Of a DNA stretch of 64,000 nt, positions 52,844-61,435 are shown in pieces. This stretch comes from Trichocoleus desertorum ATA4-8-CV12 (GTDB lineage Bacteria; Cyanobacteriota; Cyanobacteriia; FACHB-46). The DNA lies in the NCBI GenBank assembly GCA_019358975.1, contig JAHHIL010000001.1, positions 248,001 to 312,000 of the forward strand, in the 5' to 3' direction. Position 1 is the first letter of the stretch. Each line of letters opens with the position of its first letter. Both the position numbers and the translations under genes were made by a program. Under the pieces are notes generated by a model. The model was given only the letters and a program-made list of their open reading frames with translations. It was not told the origin of the DNA and did no database searches.

Positions 52844-53701
52844 ATGGGACAGACCTTCTTACTGTTGGGCATTCTTTTCTTCTTGACTGCTTCTGGCCTC
52901 AAAATGGATCGCGAATACCAGCGAGGGGTTATCTTCCGCTTGGGCCGAATTAGAGGAGTCCAAGGCCCAGGAATGTATTGGATTATTCCTTGGATCGACC
53001 AAAAATCTCAGTTAGATATCCGCACTAAAACGGTTAATATTGAACCCCAAGAAACTGTAACCGCTGATAGTGTGACTATTAAAGTGAATGCAGTTTTGTA
53101 CTATCGAATTATCGATCCTGCCAAAGCCATTAATAAAGTTGAAAACTATGAGATGGCAGTTTATCAAATTGCTCTCACAACTTTACGCAATGTTGTAGGC
53201 CAAAACATTCTAGATGATGTGCTACAAAACCGCGACAAAATCAACTTCAAAGTTCAAGAAATCGTTGATGAAATTACCGAGCCTTGGGGCGTGGTGATTG
53301 AGCGGGTAGAAATGAAAGATGTAGAAATTCCGCCCAACATGCAACGAGCCATGGCTAAAGAAGCCGAAGCCATCCGAGAAAAACGGGCTCGGATCATTAA
53401 AGCAGCAGCAGAGCAAGAAGCTTCCATTAAGTTAGCTGAAGCCTCCAAAAATATCGCTGCAAATCCTTCTGCTCTAGAACTGCGGCGTCTGCAAATGCTG
53501 ACAGAAATTGGGGCCGAAAACAATACCACCACCATCATTATGATGCCGTCAGATTTTGTAGCCGTTGCTAAACGCTGGGCTGAAGGTGGTTTGGAGGGTG
53601 CTCCGCCTTTCCCTCAACCCTATCAAGGCACCGCTATCCCCTTCGTGCCACCAGTAGAACGTCCCTTAGAAACTCCTCTAGAAAGCGATCGATCCACCTA
53701 A
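52844..53701 (+). CDS. Slipin/stomatin-like SPFH membrane protein
   Basis: This 285-residue protein has an N-terminal membrane helix (about 3-20) followed by an SPFH/stomatin domain: REYQRGVIFRLGRIRGVQGP, YWIIPWIDQKSQLDIRTKTV, TVTADSVTIKVNAVLYYRII. The coiled-coil tail (about 165-230; AMAKEAEAIREKRARIIKAA) drives oligomer rings. A Pro-rich end follows. Slipins form membrane scaffolds and often work with NfeD proteins; no NfeD gene is adjacent. The start is an ATG at the natural N-terminus. Confidence 0.93.
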   Translation: MGQTFLLLGILFFLTASGLKMDREYQRGVIFRLGRIRGVQGPGMYWIIPWIDQKSQLDIRTKTVNIEPQETVTADSVTIKVNAVLYYRIIDPAKAINKVENYEMAVYQIALTTLRNVVGQNILDDVLQNRDKINFKVQEIVDEITEPWGVVIERVEMKDVEIPPNMQRAMAKEAEAIREKRARIIKAAAEQEASIKLAEASKNIAANPSALELRRLQMLTEIGAENNTTTIIMMPSDFVAVAKRWAEGGLEGAPPFPQPYQGTAIPFVPPVERPLETPLESDRST

Positions 53702-53759
53702 AAAACGCTTTCTACTCCTTTGCTGGGCTTCACACCATTCCTGCCCTTTTGGAGGGAGT

Positions 53760-53810
53760 CTGAGGGACGCAGCCGTCTCTCAGCGGGGGTTTGGGGGCAA
53801 GCGCCCCCAA
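53760..53810. terminator. Two tandem hairpins between convergent slipin and yajQ genes
   Basis: CTGAGGGACG-CAGC-CGTCTCTCAG (53760-53783) and TTGGGGGC-AAGC-GCCCCCAA (53791-53810) are adjacent stable stem-loops between two convergent stop codons. Neither has a long T-run. They look like a bidirectional stop or a dispersed repeat. Confidence 0.5.
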
Positions 53811-53821
53811 GGCATTTAATT

Positions 53822-54313
53822 CTAGCGATAATTATTAAACTGCAAAGCCACAGGCAAATCTTCCTGCTTTAGCCGTTGGATCACTGCTTGTAAATCATCC
53901 TTATCCTTCGCAGACACTCGCACCGCATCCCCTTGAATTGATGCCTGCACCTTCTTAAACTCGTCGCGAATCAGCAAAGAAATTTGTTTTGCGATCTCTT
54001 TGCTGATTCCTTTCTTCAACTTAATTTCCTGCCTAACTCGGTTGCCACTCGCCGACTCCACTGTGCCATAGTCAAAGATTTTGAGCGACAGATTACGCTT
54101 TGCAGATTTCGTTTGTAGCAACGTATGGACTGCATCTAGCGTAAACTCGCTATCTGTATTAATCGTAATGACATCTTCACCAAGCTCGATCGTCGTCTTG
54201 GTGTCCTTTAGGTCAAAGCGGCTCTTGATTTCACGAACTGTTTGATCGATCGCATTCACCAACTCTTGACGATCGAAGTCACTCACAACATCAAATGAAG
54301 AAGTAGCAGCCAT
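53822..54313 (-). CDS. yajQ: YajQ-family nucleotide-binding protein
   Basis: This 163-residue protein is a clear Yaj[41 protein letters not shown], the [20 protein letters not shown] block, [20 protein letters not shown], and [20 protein letters not shown] near the end. Some YajQ proteins bind cyclic di-GMP and act as transcription cofactors; others bind nucleic acid or nucleotides. Which applies here is unknown. Start ATG and length are normal. Confidence 0.93.
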   Translation of the reverse strand: MAATSSFDVVSDFDRQELVNAIDQTVREIKSRFDLKDTKTTIELGEDVITINTDSEFTLDAVHTLLQTKSAKRNLSLKIFDYGTVESASGNRVRQEIKLKKGISKEIAKQISLLIRDEFKKVQASIQGDAVRVSAKDKDDLQAVIQRLKQEDLPVALQFNNYR

Positions 54314-54348
54314 AGAACCACAAAGAATATTAAATGTTCGAATTTAGA

Positions 54349-54762
54349 TTAATGCAGGGATGTCAAGCTTGTGCCCATCAATGTAGCAATACAAAGGGTA
54401 CCAATGCCAAACATCAGCGATCGCGCCAGGGGAATATCTAGAATATAAAACAGCGAAAACAGCAACCGCGCCACCAAATAAGCGATCGCCGCTCCCGCCA
54501 CCCAGATCGAATCTTGTTGCGTCACATAAGCCATCAAGGCTGCTGCCGCAAACAACATAAACGATTCAAATGAGTTTTGGTGCGCCCAAGTTGCTCGCTG
54601 AGCATAGGCTGGCAGCTTCTCAAAGATGGCTCTTGGGGCCCGCGAATCATACCCAACTTGTAGCCGACCGTAAGCGACGACGAGAAAGGGAACATAAACA
54701 AGCAATGCAGCCCCGGCAATGCTGTAGAGCAAAAGTGCTGAAACTGGCAATGGCACAGACAT
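54349..54762 (-). CDS. MAPEG-family membrane protein
   Basis: This 137-residue protein has four transmembrane helices in the MAPEG pattern. The conserved loop after helix 1 shows PRAIFEKLPAYAQRATWAHQ and NSFESFMLFAAAALMAYVTQ carries the Asn/Glu pair typical of the family. VARLLFSLFYILDIPLARSL marks helix 3-4. MAPEG proteins act in glutathione or eicosanoid chemistry, but bacterial members are mostly uncharacterised. It lies 35 bp upstream of yajQ on the same strand and 19 bp after the DprA-like gene, so the three may be one operon. Confidence 0.88.
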   Translation of the reverse strand: MSVPLPVSALLLYSIAGAALLVYVPFLVVAYGRLQVGYDSRAPRAIFEKLPAYAQRATWAHQNSFESFMLFAAAALMAYVTQQDSIWVAGAAIAYLVARLLFSLFYILDIPLARSLMFGIGTLCIATLMGTSLTSLH

Positions 54763-54781
54763 TGTTTACCTAAACAAGGAG

Positions 54782-55306
54782 CTAGTCAAAGTAAAACAGG
54801 GTGATAATTCGGCGCTGCTCCTCAGCATCTTGACAAGTCTTGAGCAACGTTTGGCTGTCATGGAAGGCGAAGCAAATGAGCTGCTGGCAGCGAGAAACAA
54901 TCTCCAGGTTGCACAACGCGCTTGCTTCAGCCAAAGTTAAACTGTCATGCTCCGGATTCTCTACCAGGTGCATTACCTGAGCCAATTGTTCGCGAGATTC
55001 GCGAGGTTGACGTTCCAAGCTCTGAGGCAGAATGACTGTCAGCAAGTTCGGATCAGCCCGCATGGCACCCCGAATCGCAGCAGAATTAGTTCCGGTTGCA
55101 CCAGAGGTAATGAGACGATTACCGGACAACACCAAGGCATAACTCATCATTTCAATTAAGTGTTGATGAGTAATCGGAACATGACGTGACCCCAGCAAGG
55201 CGATGCGTTTAGACCCTGTTTGCTGAATGGTCGCCAGCTCTTGTAAAAAATCGTCTACTTTAGGCAGATCTATCGATTGACTCAAAGCCAGTCTCAGGCT
55301 GAACAA
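54782..55306 (-). CDS. DprA/LOG-like Rossmann protein (cyanobacterial DNA recombination-mediator A annotation)
   Basis: This 174-residue protein has a Rossmann-like fold of the DprA/Smf type: SKRIALLGSRHVPITHQHLI, LSGNRLITSGATGTNSAAIR, LLTVILPQSLERQPRESREQ and ASALCNLEIVSRCQQLICFA. It lacks the other parts of full DprA, so a role in DNA uptake is not shown; homologs carry the name DNA recombination-mediator protein A. No ATG fits the start. A TTG at 55306 is used, and another TTG at 55285 (before SQSIDLPKVD) is equally possible. Confidence 0.7.
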   Translation of the reverse strand: MFSLRLALSQSIDLPKVDDFLQELATIQQTGSKRIALLGSRHVPITHQHLIEMMSYALVLSGNRLITSGATGTNSAAIRGAMRADPNLLTVILPQSLERQPRESREQLAQVMHLVENPEHDSLTLAEASALCNLEIVSRCQQLICFAFHDSQTLLKTCQDAEEQRRIITLFYFD

Positions 55307-55557
55307 CCTCGCTATTTTACCAGACAGAACCTGAAATTAGATGCCTGGACGCTGAAGTCGTACATAACTCAACCAAGTAGCTACATCGCTTCCTTTTACC
55401 AACCCAACCGATCTGTCTCTTAACCCGATGCTTTTGCGAAGATATATGTGGAGTCAATTTAAGGGCGATCGCATGAGGGCCAGTGACATCGAGCACTCGT
55501 TTTCTCCCCAGCCTGAATCTCAAATTTCAGCCATCTCAAATCAGGAGCAACTGTCCG

Positions 55558-57018
55558 ATGGTTAGTACCGCTCAACCGACACAAACTCAGGCCGCATGGT
55601 CTAAGGCCATTCCACCCACGAGTACGAATGCGATCGCCCAACCGATAAAAGAGTTTAATCTCACCCCCTTACCTGTGCTTTCGGGGGCAATTCCTAGCGG
55701 ATTGAGAGGTTCGCTCTATCGGAATGGCCCTGCTCGGCTAGAACGAGGTGGCTACGATGCTCAGCATTGGTTCGATGGCGATGGCGCAATTCTCGGCGTC
55801 CATTTCAGCGATGGGGGGGCAAATGGGGTCTACCGCTTTGTCCAAAGCACAGGCTACCAAGCAGAAGCTCAAGCAGGCTGTTTGCTCTATGGCGGCTATG
55901 GGACCATGCCCTCAGGCTCTCTATGGAATCGGCTGACCCAAGGGACGAAAAACGTTGCCAATACTTCTGTGCTGGCTCTATCAGACAAACTTTTAGCGCT
56001 CTGGGAAGGGGGGCAGCCTCACGCTCTAAATCTTCAAACCCTAGAAACTTTAGGTTTGGAAAATTTGGGCCAACTGGGTGGCGAACAGCGCTATTCTGCT
56101 CACCCCAAACGCGACCCACAGACTGGCGAGATTTTTAACTTTGGGGTGGGTTACGGCAAAACGGGTATCTTGCATATTTACCGTAGTGATAAAACGGGCC
56201 AAATCCGCCAGCACAATGCGATCGCCCTCGATGGTTTTCCGTTAATTCACGATTTTGTCCTAGCGGGACCGTATTTAGTGTTTTGCATTCCACCTGTGCG
56301 GCTAAATCCTTTTCCTGTCCTGCTAAAACTGCAAAGCTACAGCGATGCCCTCACCTGGAAGCCGCAGTTGGGCACCCAAATTTTAGTGGTGGATCGAGAG
56401 ACTCTCAGCGTTGTGAGCTGTGGTGAAGCCGACCCTTGGTATCAGTGGCACTTTGGGAATGGCTGCATGGATACCAGCGGTGCAGTGGTCGTAGATATGG
56501 TCCGCTATGCAGACTTTCAAACCAATCAATACCTAAAGGAAGTGGCGACCGGACAAACTCACACAACAGCGCAAGGAACTTTATGGCAACTGCGACTCCA
56601 GCCTGAATCAGGAAAGGTTGAAGCTATGACAGAAATGCTCGATCGCGGCTGCGAATTTCCGGTAGTAAACCCTCAAGAAGTAGGGCAAGCTTCTCGCTTT
56701 ACCTATCTCTCGGTTCATCGTCCTGACATTGATACCCGTCAAGAAATGTTTGGCGCGATCGCTCGTTTTGATCACCAAACTGGGCAACTAATGACCGCAG
56801 ATTTAGGCGATCGCTGCTACCCTACAGAACCCATCTACGCACCCGATCGCGAGAGTCCTGATCAAGGCTGGATTCTGACTGTGGTGTTTGATGGCAAAAC
56901 GGATCGCAGTGAAGTGCAAATTTTCGCTAGCGATCGCCTGAATGAGGCCCCGGTTTGTCGGTTAGCATTGCCCAGCATCATTCCCTTAGGCTTTCATGGC
57001 ACTTGGAAGCCAGCCTAG
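55558..57018 (+). CDS. Carotenoid cleavage oxygenase (apocarotenoid oxygenase type)
   Basis: This 486-residue RPE65-family non-heme iron enzyme is a seven-bladed propeller with four His ligands. Probable ligand regions are YSAHPKRDPQTGEIF, PLIHDFVLAGPYLVF, WYQWHFGNGCMDTS and LGFHGTWKP at the C-terminus. The RGSLYRNGPARLERGGYDAQ and HWFDGDGAILGVHF blocks near the start are typical of cyanobacterial enzymes that cleave apocarotenals to retinal. The ATG at 55558 follows AGGAG; an upstream in-frame start would add 25 unusual residues and is rejected. It is divergent from the DprA-like gene. Confidence 0.9.
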   Translation: MVSTAQPTQTQAAWSKAIPPTSTNAIAQPIKEFNLTPLPVLSGAIPSGLRGSLYRNGPARLERGGYDAQHWFDGDGAILGVHFSDGGANGVYRFVQSTGYQAEAQAGCLLYGGYGTMPSGSLWNRLTQGTKNVANTSVLALSDKLLALWEGGQPHALNLQTLETLGLENLGQLGGEQRYSAHPKRDPQTGEIFNFGVGYGKTGILHIYRSDKTGQIRQHNAIALDGFPLIHDFVLAGPYLVFCIPPVRLNPFPVLLKLQSYSDALTWKPQLGTQILVVDRETLSVVSCGEADPWYQWHFGNGCMDTSGAVVVDMVRYADFQTNQYLKEVATGQTHTTAQGTLWQLRLQPESGKVEAMTEMLDRGCEFPVVNPQEVGQASRFTYLSVHRPDIDTRQEMFGAIARFDHQTGQLMTADLGDRCYPTEPIYAPDRESPDQGWILTVVFDGKTDRSEVQIFASDRLNEAPVCRLALPSIIPLGFHGTWKPA

Positions 57019-57027
57019 GCCAACAAA

Positions 57028-58119
57028 TTATTGCAGGGTTACGGCAGGCTCTAGATTCAGTTTCGCCATGAGCTGGTCAATGTCAAAATGTTCTGCCACC
57101 ATCTGCTGAACATATTGCATCTTGATCGGCTCATGCAGGCGTACTTGACCAAAGGCGCGATCAATAATCTCTACCGTGGTTAGGGTATCGAGATCTACCG
57201 AGAGAATAGGAATTTCTAGATCGTCTGCCCGACTAATAATGGTGCGGGTAGGCGGCAAATGCCCAGTCAAAATCAGGCATTGCGTCGAGGTTTCTAGGGC
57301 GGCAAGCTGAATATCTGTGCGATCGCCCCCTGTGACCACCGCCATATTTCGCGCTTTCTGGAAATACTTCAAAGCGGAGCTGACATTCATCGCCCCGATC
57401 GTCAAGCTTTCCACCAGGAGATCTAAGCGATCGCCTCGGCAGAGCACTTCAGCATTGAGCTGATGGACCAGTTCGCGCACGCTGACACTGCGTAGCAAAT
57501 CACTACGCGGAAATAGACCTAGTACGGGAATTTCGTGTTGTGCCAAAAATGGCCGCATCACCTTGTCCACCGTCTCTAGCTGCTCCTTAGGAATGTCGTT
57601 AATCAATACCCCAATCAGGCGATCGCCCAGCTTCTGTTTAGCGGCCAGCAAGCCATCGACTAGCAACAACGAGTGACAACGAGCCACCAGCAACACAGCC
57701 GCATCAACGGTTTCTGCTACCTGAGACAGAGAGAGATCAAATAGACTCCCCTCCTCTAAAGTACCTGGCCCCTCCAAAAGCACCAGGTCTCCTCCTTGCA
57801 TCTGTAAGTACTGGTTGAGAGTTTGGCGGTAGTTCGTTCGATCCAGTCCTTGCAAGCGGTTTTGTACCGTCTGTTCGTCTAACGCAAGTAACGTAGGCTG
57901 CAAGCGATTTTCAGCTAAATTCAGGACTTGAGAGAAGAACCGCACATCCTCATCCAGCGCATCTGTTCGCGATTCGCTTAAGCAGGTGCCTAAAGGTTTA
58001 CCATAGGCGATGTCTAGCCCTCGCTCCTTCAATTGGTGAGCCACACCCAGGATCATGGCTGACTTACCACTGTAAGCTTCCGTTGATCCTACTAACAAAT
58101 ACTTCGGGGACTTTGGCAC
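57028..58119 (-). CDS. P-loop/DRTGG-domain protein of the phosphotransacetylase-like family
   Basis: This 363-residue protein has an N-terminal dethiobiotin-synthetase-like P-loop domain ([47 protein letters not shown]-type core [20 protein letters not shown]) and a C-terminal DRTGG domain (about 210-325; [40 protein letters not shown]). The same two domains form the N-terminal half of long phosphotransacetylases, but the catalytic acetyltransferase domain is absent. It may be a regulatory or nucleotide-binding protein. It converges on the carotenoid oxygenase gene with a 9-bp gap. Confidence 0.85.
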   Translation of the reverse strand: MPKSPKYLLVGSTEAYSGKSAMILGVAHQLKERGLDIAYGKPLGTCLSESRTDALDEDVRFFSQVLNLAENRLQPTLLALDEQTVQNRLQGLDRTNYRQTLNQYLQMQGGDLVLLEGPGTLEEGSLFDLSLSQVAETVDAAVLLVARCHSLLLVDGLLAAKQKLGDRLIGVLINDIPKEQLETVDKVMRPFLAQHEIPVLGLFPRSDLLRSVSVRELVHQLNAEVLCRGDRLDLLVESLTIGAMNVSSALKYFQKARNMAVVTGGDRTDIQLAALETSTQCLILTGHLPPTRTIISRADDLEIPILSVDLDTLTTVEIIDRAFGQVRLHEPIKMQYVQQMVAEHFDIDQLMAKLNLEPAVTLQ

Positions 58120-58205
58120 GTCCTCACTCCTGAATTAACCGCTTTGAACTTCGCTTGCTATCCCCTTCATTGTAGGGTGATACATTCCCCAACTCTGAAA
58201 TTAGG

Positions 58206-58580
58206 TTAGTCTTCTAGGCGCAAAAGCTTACGGTAAAAGGCTTGCGAGAAATCAGCGTTGCGACTGCGCTTAAAGGTCATTAGCAAGTCAATCAAGCAAT
58301 CGACAAACTCAAAGCTAGCCATCATCACTTCGTAGCTCAGTTCAGCATTGCCTTCAAACTGCATGCGGCAACGAGTTAAGTCTGCGGGCAACGTTGACAC
58401 GTTCCAGGTGGCAATAAAGGGAATGGCATCACCGCCCTCGATTTTGCGTTGTCCTTCTAAAGCTCCCTTCTGATAAAGGCTGATGGCAAGGGGCAGCACA
58501 TTCCGCTTGTTGCCCTGGTAGTAGGGCATATAGACGTTGACATCCCGGCTAGCAGCTGGCTGGAGTTGTTCGATGGACAT
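58206..58580 (-). CDS. EbsA-like protein (type IV pilus biogenesis), tentative
   Basis: This 124-residue cytoplasmic protein is conserved in cyanobacteria: NVYMPYYQGNKRNVLPLAIS, LYQKGALEGQRKIEGGDAIP, FIATWNVSTLPADLTRCRMQ, AELSYEVMMASFEFVDCLID. I associate this pattern with EbsA, a protein required for type IV pilus assembly and biofilm suppression in Synechococcus, but that identification is from memory. No pilus gene is adjacent. It lies 86 bp upstream of the P-loop/DRTGG gene on the same strand. Confidence 0.6.
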   Translation of the reverse strand: MSIEQLQPAASRDVNVYMPYYQGNKRNVLPLAISLYQKGALEGQRKIEGGDAIPFIATWNVSTLPADLTRCRMQFEGNAELSYEVMMASFEFVDCLIDLLMTFKRSRNADFSQAFYRKLLRLED

Positions 58581-58959
58581 GCTCGAATTTTCCTTAATTT
58601 CGGCTTCTATTCAAACCCCGTGGCAGACGGCATACCCAGAAAATATCTTGGTAAGTTGATGACTGCCAGTAGATAGTATTCCCAATTCCTCTCAGTATTT
58701 AAACACCTCCAACAACCACTCTTCGTTGATTTGGCTCACAGCTCGACCAAGACGCTATCTACTTACGGTTTAATTACGGCAGAGCTGGCCGTTAATTATG
58801 GCTTTGCTGTAGTATTCTGAGTTGACCTTACGCACTTTGATTCAAACGTTTCGATTCAGGCCAACTTCCCCGGATTCCAGATGCCCCTACTGAATTTTTT
58901 CCGCATCTGGAGCAAGATTGCCTATTCTGATACTTAATACCTGCTTCAGAATTAAAGTT
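58581..58959. other. Divergent intergenic region (379 bp) with an inverted repeat near the radical SAM gene
   Basis: It holds the promoters of the EbsA-like and radical SAM genes. The only clear structure is the inverted repeat at 58876-58911. No RNA gene or terminator is recognised. Confidence 0.5.
58876..58911. promoter_or_regulatory. Inverted repeat in the leader of the radical SAM gene
   Basis: TCCAGATGC and GCATCTGGA are exact complements separated by 18 bases, ending 48 bp before the ATG at 58960. It could be an operator or a leader hairpin; there is no direct evidence for either. Confidence 0.45.
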
Positions 58960-59934
58960 ATGGCACCTCTGGTTGCAAATTATTACTTGACCTACCGCTG
59001 CAATGCCCGTTGCCACTTTTGTGATATCTGGGCATTAGAGCCGCCTCAAGAAGCGAGTTTTGAGACCATCAAGCACAATCTACAAGATCTGCGACGATTG
59101 GGAGTGCGGTATGTAGACTTTACGGGTGGTGAACCACTGCTACGAGCCGATGTAGCGCAGATTTATACGGAAGCAAAGCGGCAGGGTTTCCAGACCAGCA
59201 TGACGACAAACACGATTCTCTATCCTAAGAAGGCGGAAGAGATTCAAGGTTTGGTTGATTTTCTCAATTTCTCACTAGATGGGGGTGACGCTGACACCCA
59301 TGATCAATCGCGGGGTGTAAGAATTTTTGACACTCTTGTCGAGTCAGTCAAGCTCGCTCATTCCTTGGGAGAGCATCCGGTTCTCAACCACACTGTAACC
59401 GCTCAAAATTACGAGCGGATTGGCGAAGTAGGTGAACTGGGTCTTCAGTTAGGGGCGCGCGTTTGGCTCAACCCTGCTTTCACCGCTCACAGCAACTATA
59501 ACGATAAGAAAAACCCAACGCCTGATATGGTGGCAGCGATCGAAGCGGCTGCTAAGAAATTTAACAATGTTGGTTACAATAAGGCTGCACTGGCTTTTAT
59601 TGAGGCTGGTGGTAATGACACCAAAAATCCTCGCTGTAAAGCGGTGGATGCTGTAATCGCTATTTCACCCGACGACAAATTGCTCTTACCCTGCTATCAC
59701 TTTTCTCAAACGGGTGTCTCGATTGAGGGACGGCTGTATGAACTCTATCGCCAAAATGAGGTGGTGGAAGAATATCGCCAGTCGCAGGGCAAACTGTCTG
59801 TATGTGAAGGCTGTACGGTTTGGTGCTATCTCATTCCCAGCTTCTTCAAGGGTGTCGATAAATATTGGTGGTTGAATCAAATAACCTATGCGGGAGAATT
59901 CCTGGCCCGGAAACGATTCCTTCAGCGAGCTTGA
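58960..59934 (+). CDS. Radical SAM protein with SPASM-like C-terminal cysteines
   Basis: The 324-residue enzyme has the radical SAM cluster motif at Cys14, Cys18 and Cys21 (YRCNARCHFC), followed by VDFTGGEPLL for SAM binding. The C-terminal part has six more cysteines (NPRCKAV, LLPCYHF, VCEGCTVWC), suggesting an auxiliary iron-sulfur cluster as in SPASM/twitch enzymes. Such enzymes modify peptides, lipids or sugars; the substrate is unknown. The ATG at 58960 is chosen over an upstream TTG because family members begin just before the cysteine motif. Its 3' end overlaps the start of a GT2 gene by 47 bp. Confidence 0.85.
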   Translation: MAPLVANYYLTYRCNARCHFCDIWALEPPQEASFETIKHNLQDLRRLGVRYVDFTGGEPLLRADVAQIYTEAKRQGFQTSMTTNTILYPKKAEEIQGLVDFLNFSLDGGDADTHDQSRGVRIFDTLVESVKLAHSLGEHPVLNHTVTAQNYERIGEVGELGLQLGARVWLNPAFTAHSNYNDKKNPTPDMVAAIEAAAKKFNNVGYNKAALAFIEAGGNDTKNPRCKAVDAVIAISPDDKLLLPCYHFSQTGVSIEGRLYELYRQNEVVEEYRQSQGKLSVCEGCTVWCYLIPSFFKGVDKYWWLNQITYAGEFLARKRFLQRA

Positions 59935-61354
59935 GTCCCTTGGCTCTCTTTTGACTGACTTATCGGAGGTAGAAGAGGATCTAGAAACTCCCTCTTATAA
60001 GGGCTTTAGAGGGCGGCGACGTAAAGCAGCTTTTACGCTCACAATGGTTTGGAGTGGCACGATCGCCCTCCATTTATTTTCTTGGGGCATTTGGGTTGTG
60101 ATTGGCTTAACCACAGTGGTGGGCATCCACGCCCTGCGGATTATGCTGGCTCGACCTCTAGTAGCTCCAGAACCTTTAGCCGAAGCGGATCAAGCAGATT
60201 GGCCTTTTGTCTCTTTGTTGGTTGCAGCTAAAAACGAAGAGGCAGTGGTTGGCAAGCTGGTAAAGACGCTGTGTGATCTTGATTATCCTGCCGATCGCTA
60301 CGAACTTTGGGTGATTGATGACAGCAGCACCGATCGCACCCCGATTTTGCTCGATCAGTTGGCCAGGGAGTACCCACAACTTAAAGTTCTGCACCGAGCG
60401 GCGGGCGCGGGTGGTGGCAAGTCGGGAGCCTTAAATCAGGTTCTGCCCTTAACCCAAGGGGAAATTCTGGCTGTCTTTGATGCAGATGCGCAGGTGTCTC
60501 AGGACTTGCTGAAGCGTGTATTACCTCTGTTCCAACGGCCTCAAGTGGGTGCGGTACAGGTGCGGAAGGCGATCGCGAATGCGGACACCAACTTCCTAAC
60601 TCAAGGGCAATCGATTGAAATGGCGTTGGATGCCTTTTTTCAAGAACAACGAATTGCTCTGGGTGGCATTGGCGAATTGCGGGGGAATGGTCAGTTTGTC
60701 CGGCGCTTAGCTCTAGAGCGGTGTGGTGGTTGGAACGAGGAAACCATCACGGATGACCTAGACCTCACCTTCCGCTTACACCTCGATCAGTGGGACATTG
60801 ATTTTCTAGCAGTGCCTGCGGTTGAGGAAGAAGGGGTGACGCGATCGCTAGCGCTTTGGCATCAACGCAATCGTTGGGCGGAGGGAGGTTATCAACGGTA
60901 TTTAGATTACTGGCGTTTCCTGGCTCGCAATCGTCGGCTCAGCCCTCGAAAGACGTTTGATTTATTCGTTTTTTGGCTGATCCAGTACATTTTGCCGACC
61001 GCTTCCGTACCCGACTTGCTGATGGCGATCGCCCGCAATAGCTCACCTCTCCTCAGCCCACTGGCTAGCTTGACGGTGATGCTCTCGTTTATGGGCATGT
61101 TTGTCGGTTTACGCCGCTACCAACAACCTAAACTAGCTGCAACTCCAGGGGAGGCTCAGGCAAATTTAGACGCTTCTTTCTGGACGACGCTGTCTCAATC
61201 TTTGCAAGGAACGGTCTATATGTTCCATTGGTTGGTGGTTGTAGCTAGTACGACAGCCCGTATTTCAGTGCGACCGAAGCGCTTGAAGTGGATCAAGACT
61301 ATCCATCAGGGTGCTGAAGATGAAGTTTGGCTAGATCTGCCAGAGCAAACCTAA
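59888..61354 (+). CDS. Membrane GT2 glycosyltransferase of the processive (QxxRW) type
   Basis: The 488-residue protein has an N-terminal helix pair (about 47-88), a GT2 catalytic domain with VIDDSSTD (Asp144/145), FDADA (Asp198/200), TDD at 288-290 and QRNRW at 326-330, and two to three further helices (about 355-450). The D, DxD, TDD and QxxRW set is that of processive enzymes such as cellulose, chitin or hyaluronan synthases, so it may build or extend a polysaccharide across the membrane. The ATG at 59888 lies inside the end of the radical SAM gene in another frame, implying translational coupling. Confidence 0.88.
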   Translation: MRENSWPGNDSFSELESLGSLLTDLSEVEEDLETPSYKGFRGRRRKAAFTLTMVWSGTIALHLFSWGIWVVIGLTTVVGIHALRIMLARPLVAPEPLAEADQADWPFVSLLVAAKNEEAVVGKLVKTLCDLDYPADRYELWVIDDSSTDRTPILLDQLAREYPQLKVLHRAAGAGGGKSGALNQVLPLTQGEILAVFDADAQVSQDLLKRVLPLFQRPQVGAVQVRKAIANADTNFLTQGQSIEMALDAFFQEQRIALGGIGELRGNGQFVRRLALERCGGWNEETITDDLDLTFRLHLDQWDIDFLAVPAVEEEGVTRSLALWHQRNRWAEGGYQRYLDYWRFLARNRRLSPRKTFDLFVFWLIQYILPTASVPDLLMAIARNSSPLLSPLASLTVMLSFMGMFVGLRRYQQPKLAATPGEAQANLDASFWTTLSQSLQGTVYMFHWLVVVASTTARISVRPKRLKWIKTIHQGAEDEVWLDLPEQT

Positions 61355-61401
61355 ATAGCGTAAAGGGCGATCGCTATCTAGATCGCTGCAAATGAATTTC
61401 T

Positions 61402-61433
61402 AAAAACGGTTGGTATGGAGCCAGCCGTTTTTT
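61402..61433. terminator. Bidirectional terminator between the GT2 gene and dnaX
   Basis: AAAAACGGTTGG and CCAGCCGTTTTT form a 12-pair stem (one G-U) around a seven-base loop, with T-runs on both strands. It lies 47 bp after the GT2 stop and 2 bp before the dnaX stop on the opposite strand. Confidence 0.88.
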
Positions 61434-61435
61434 GT

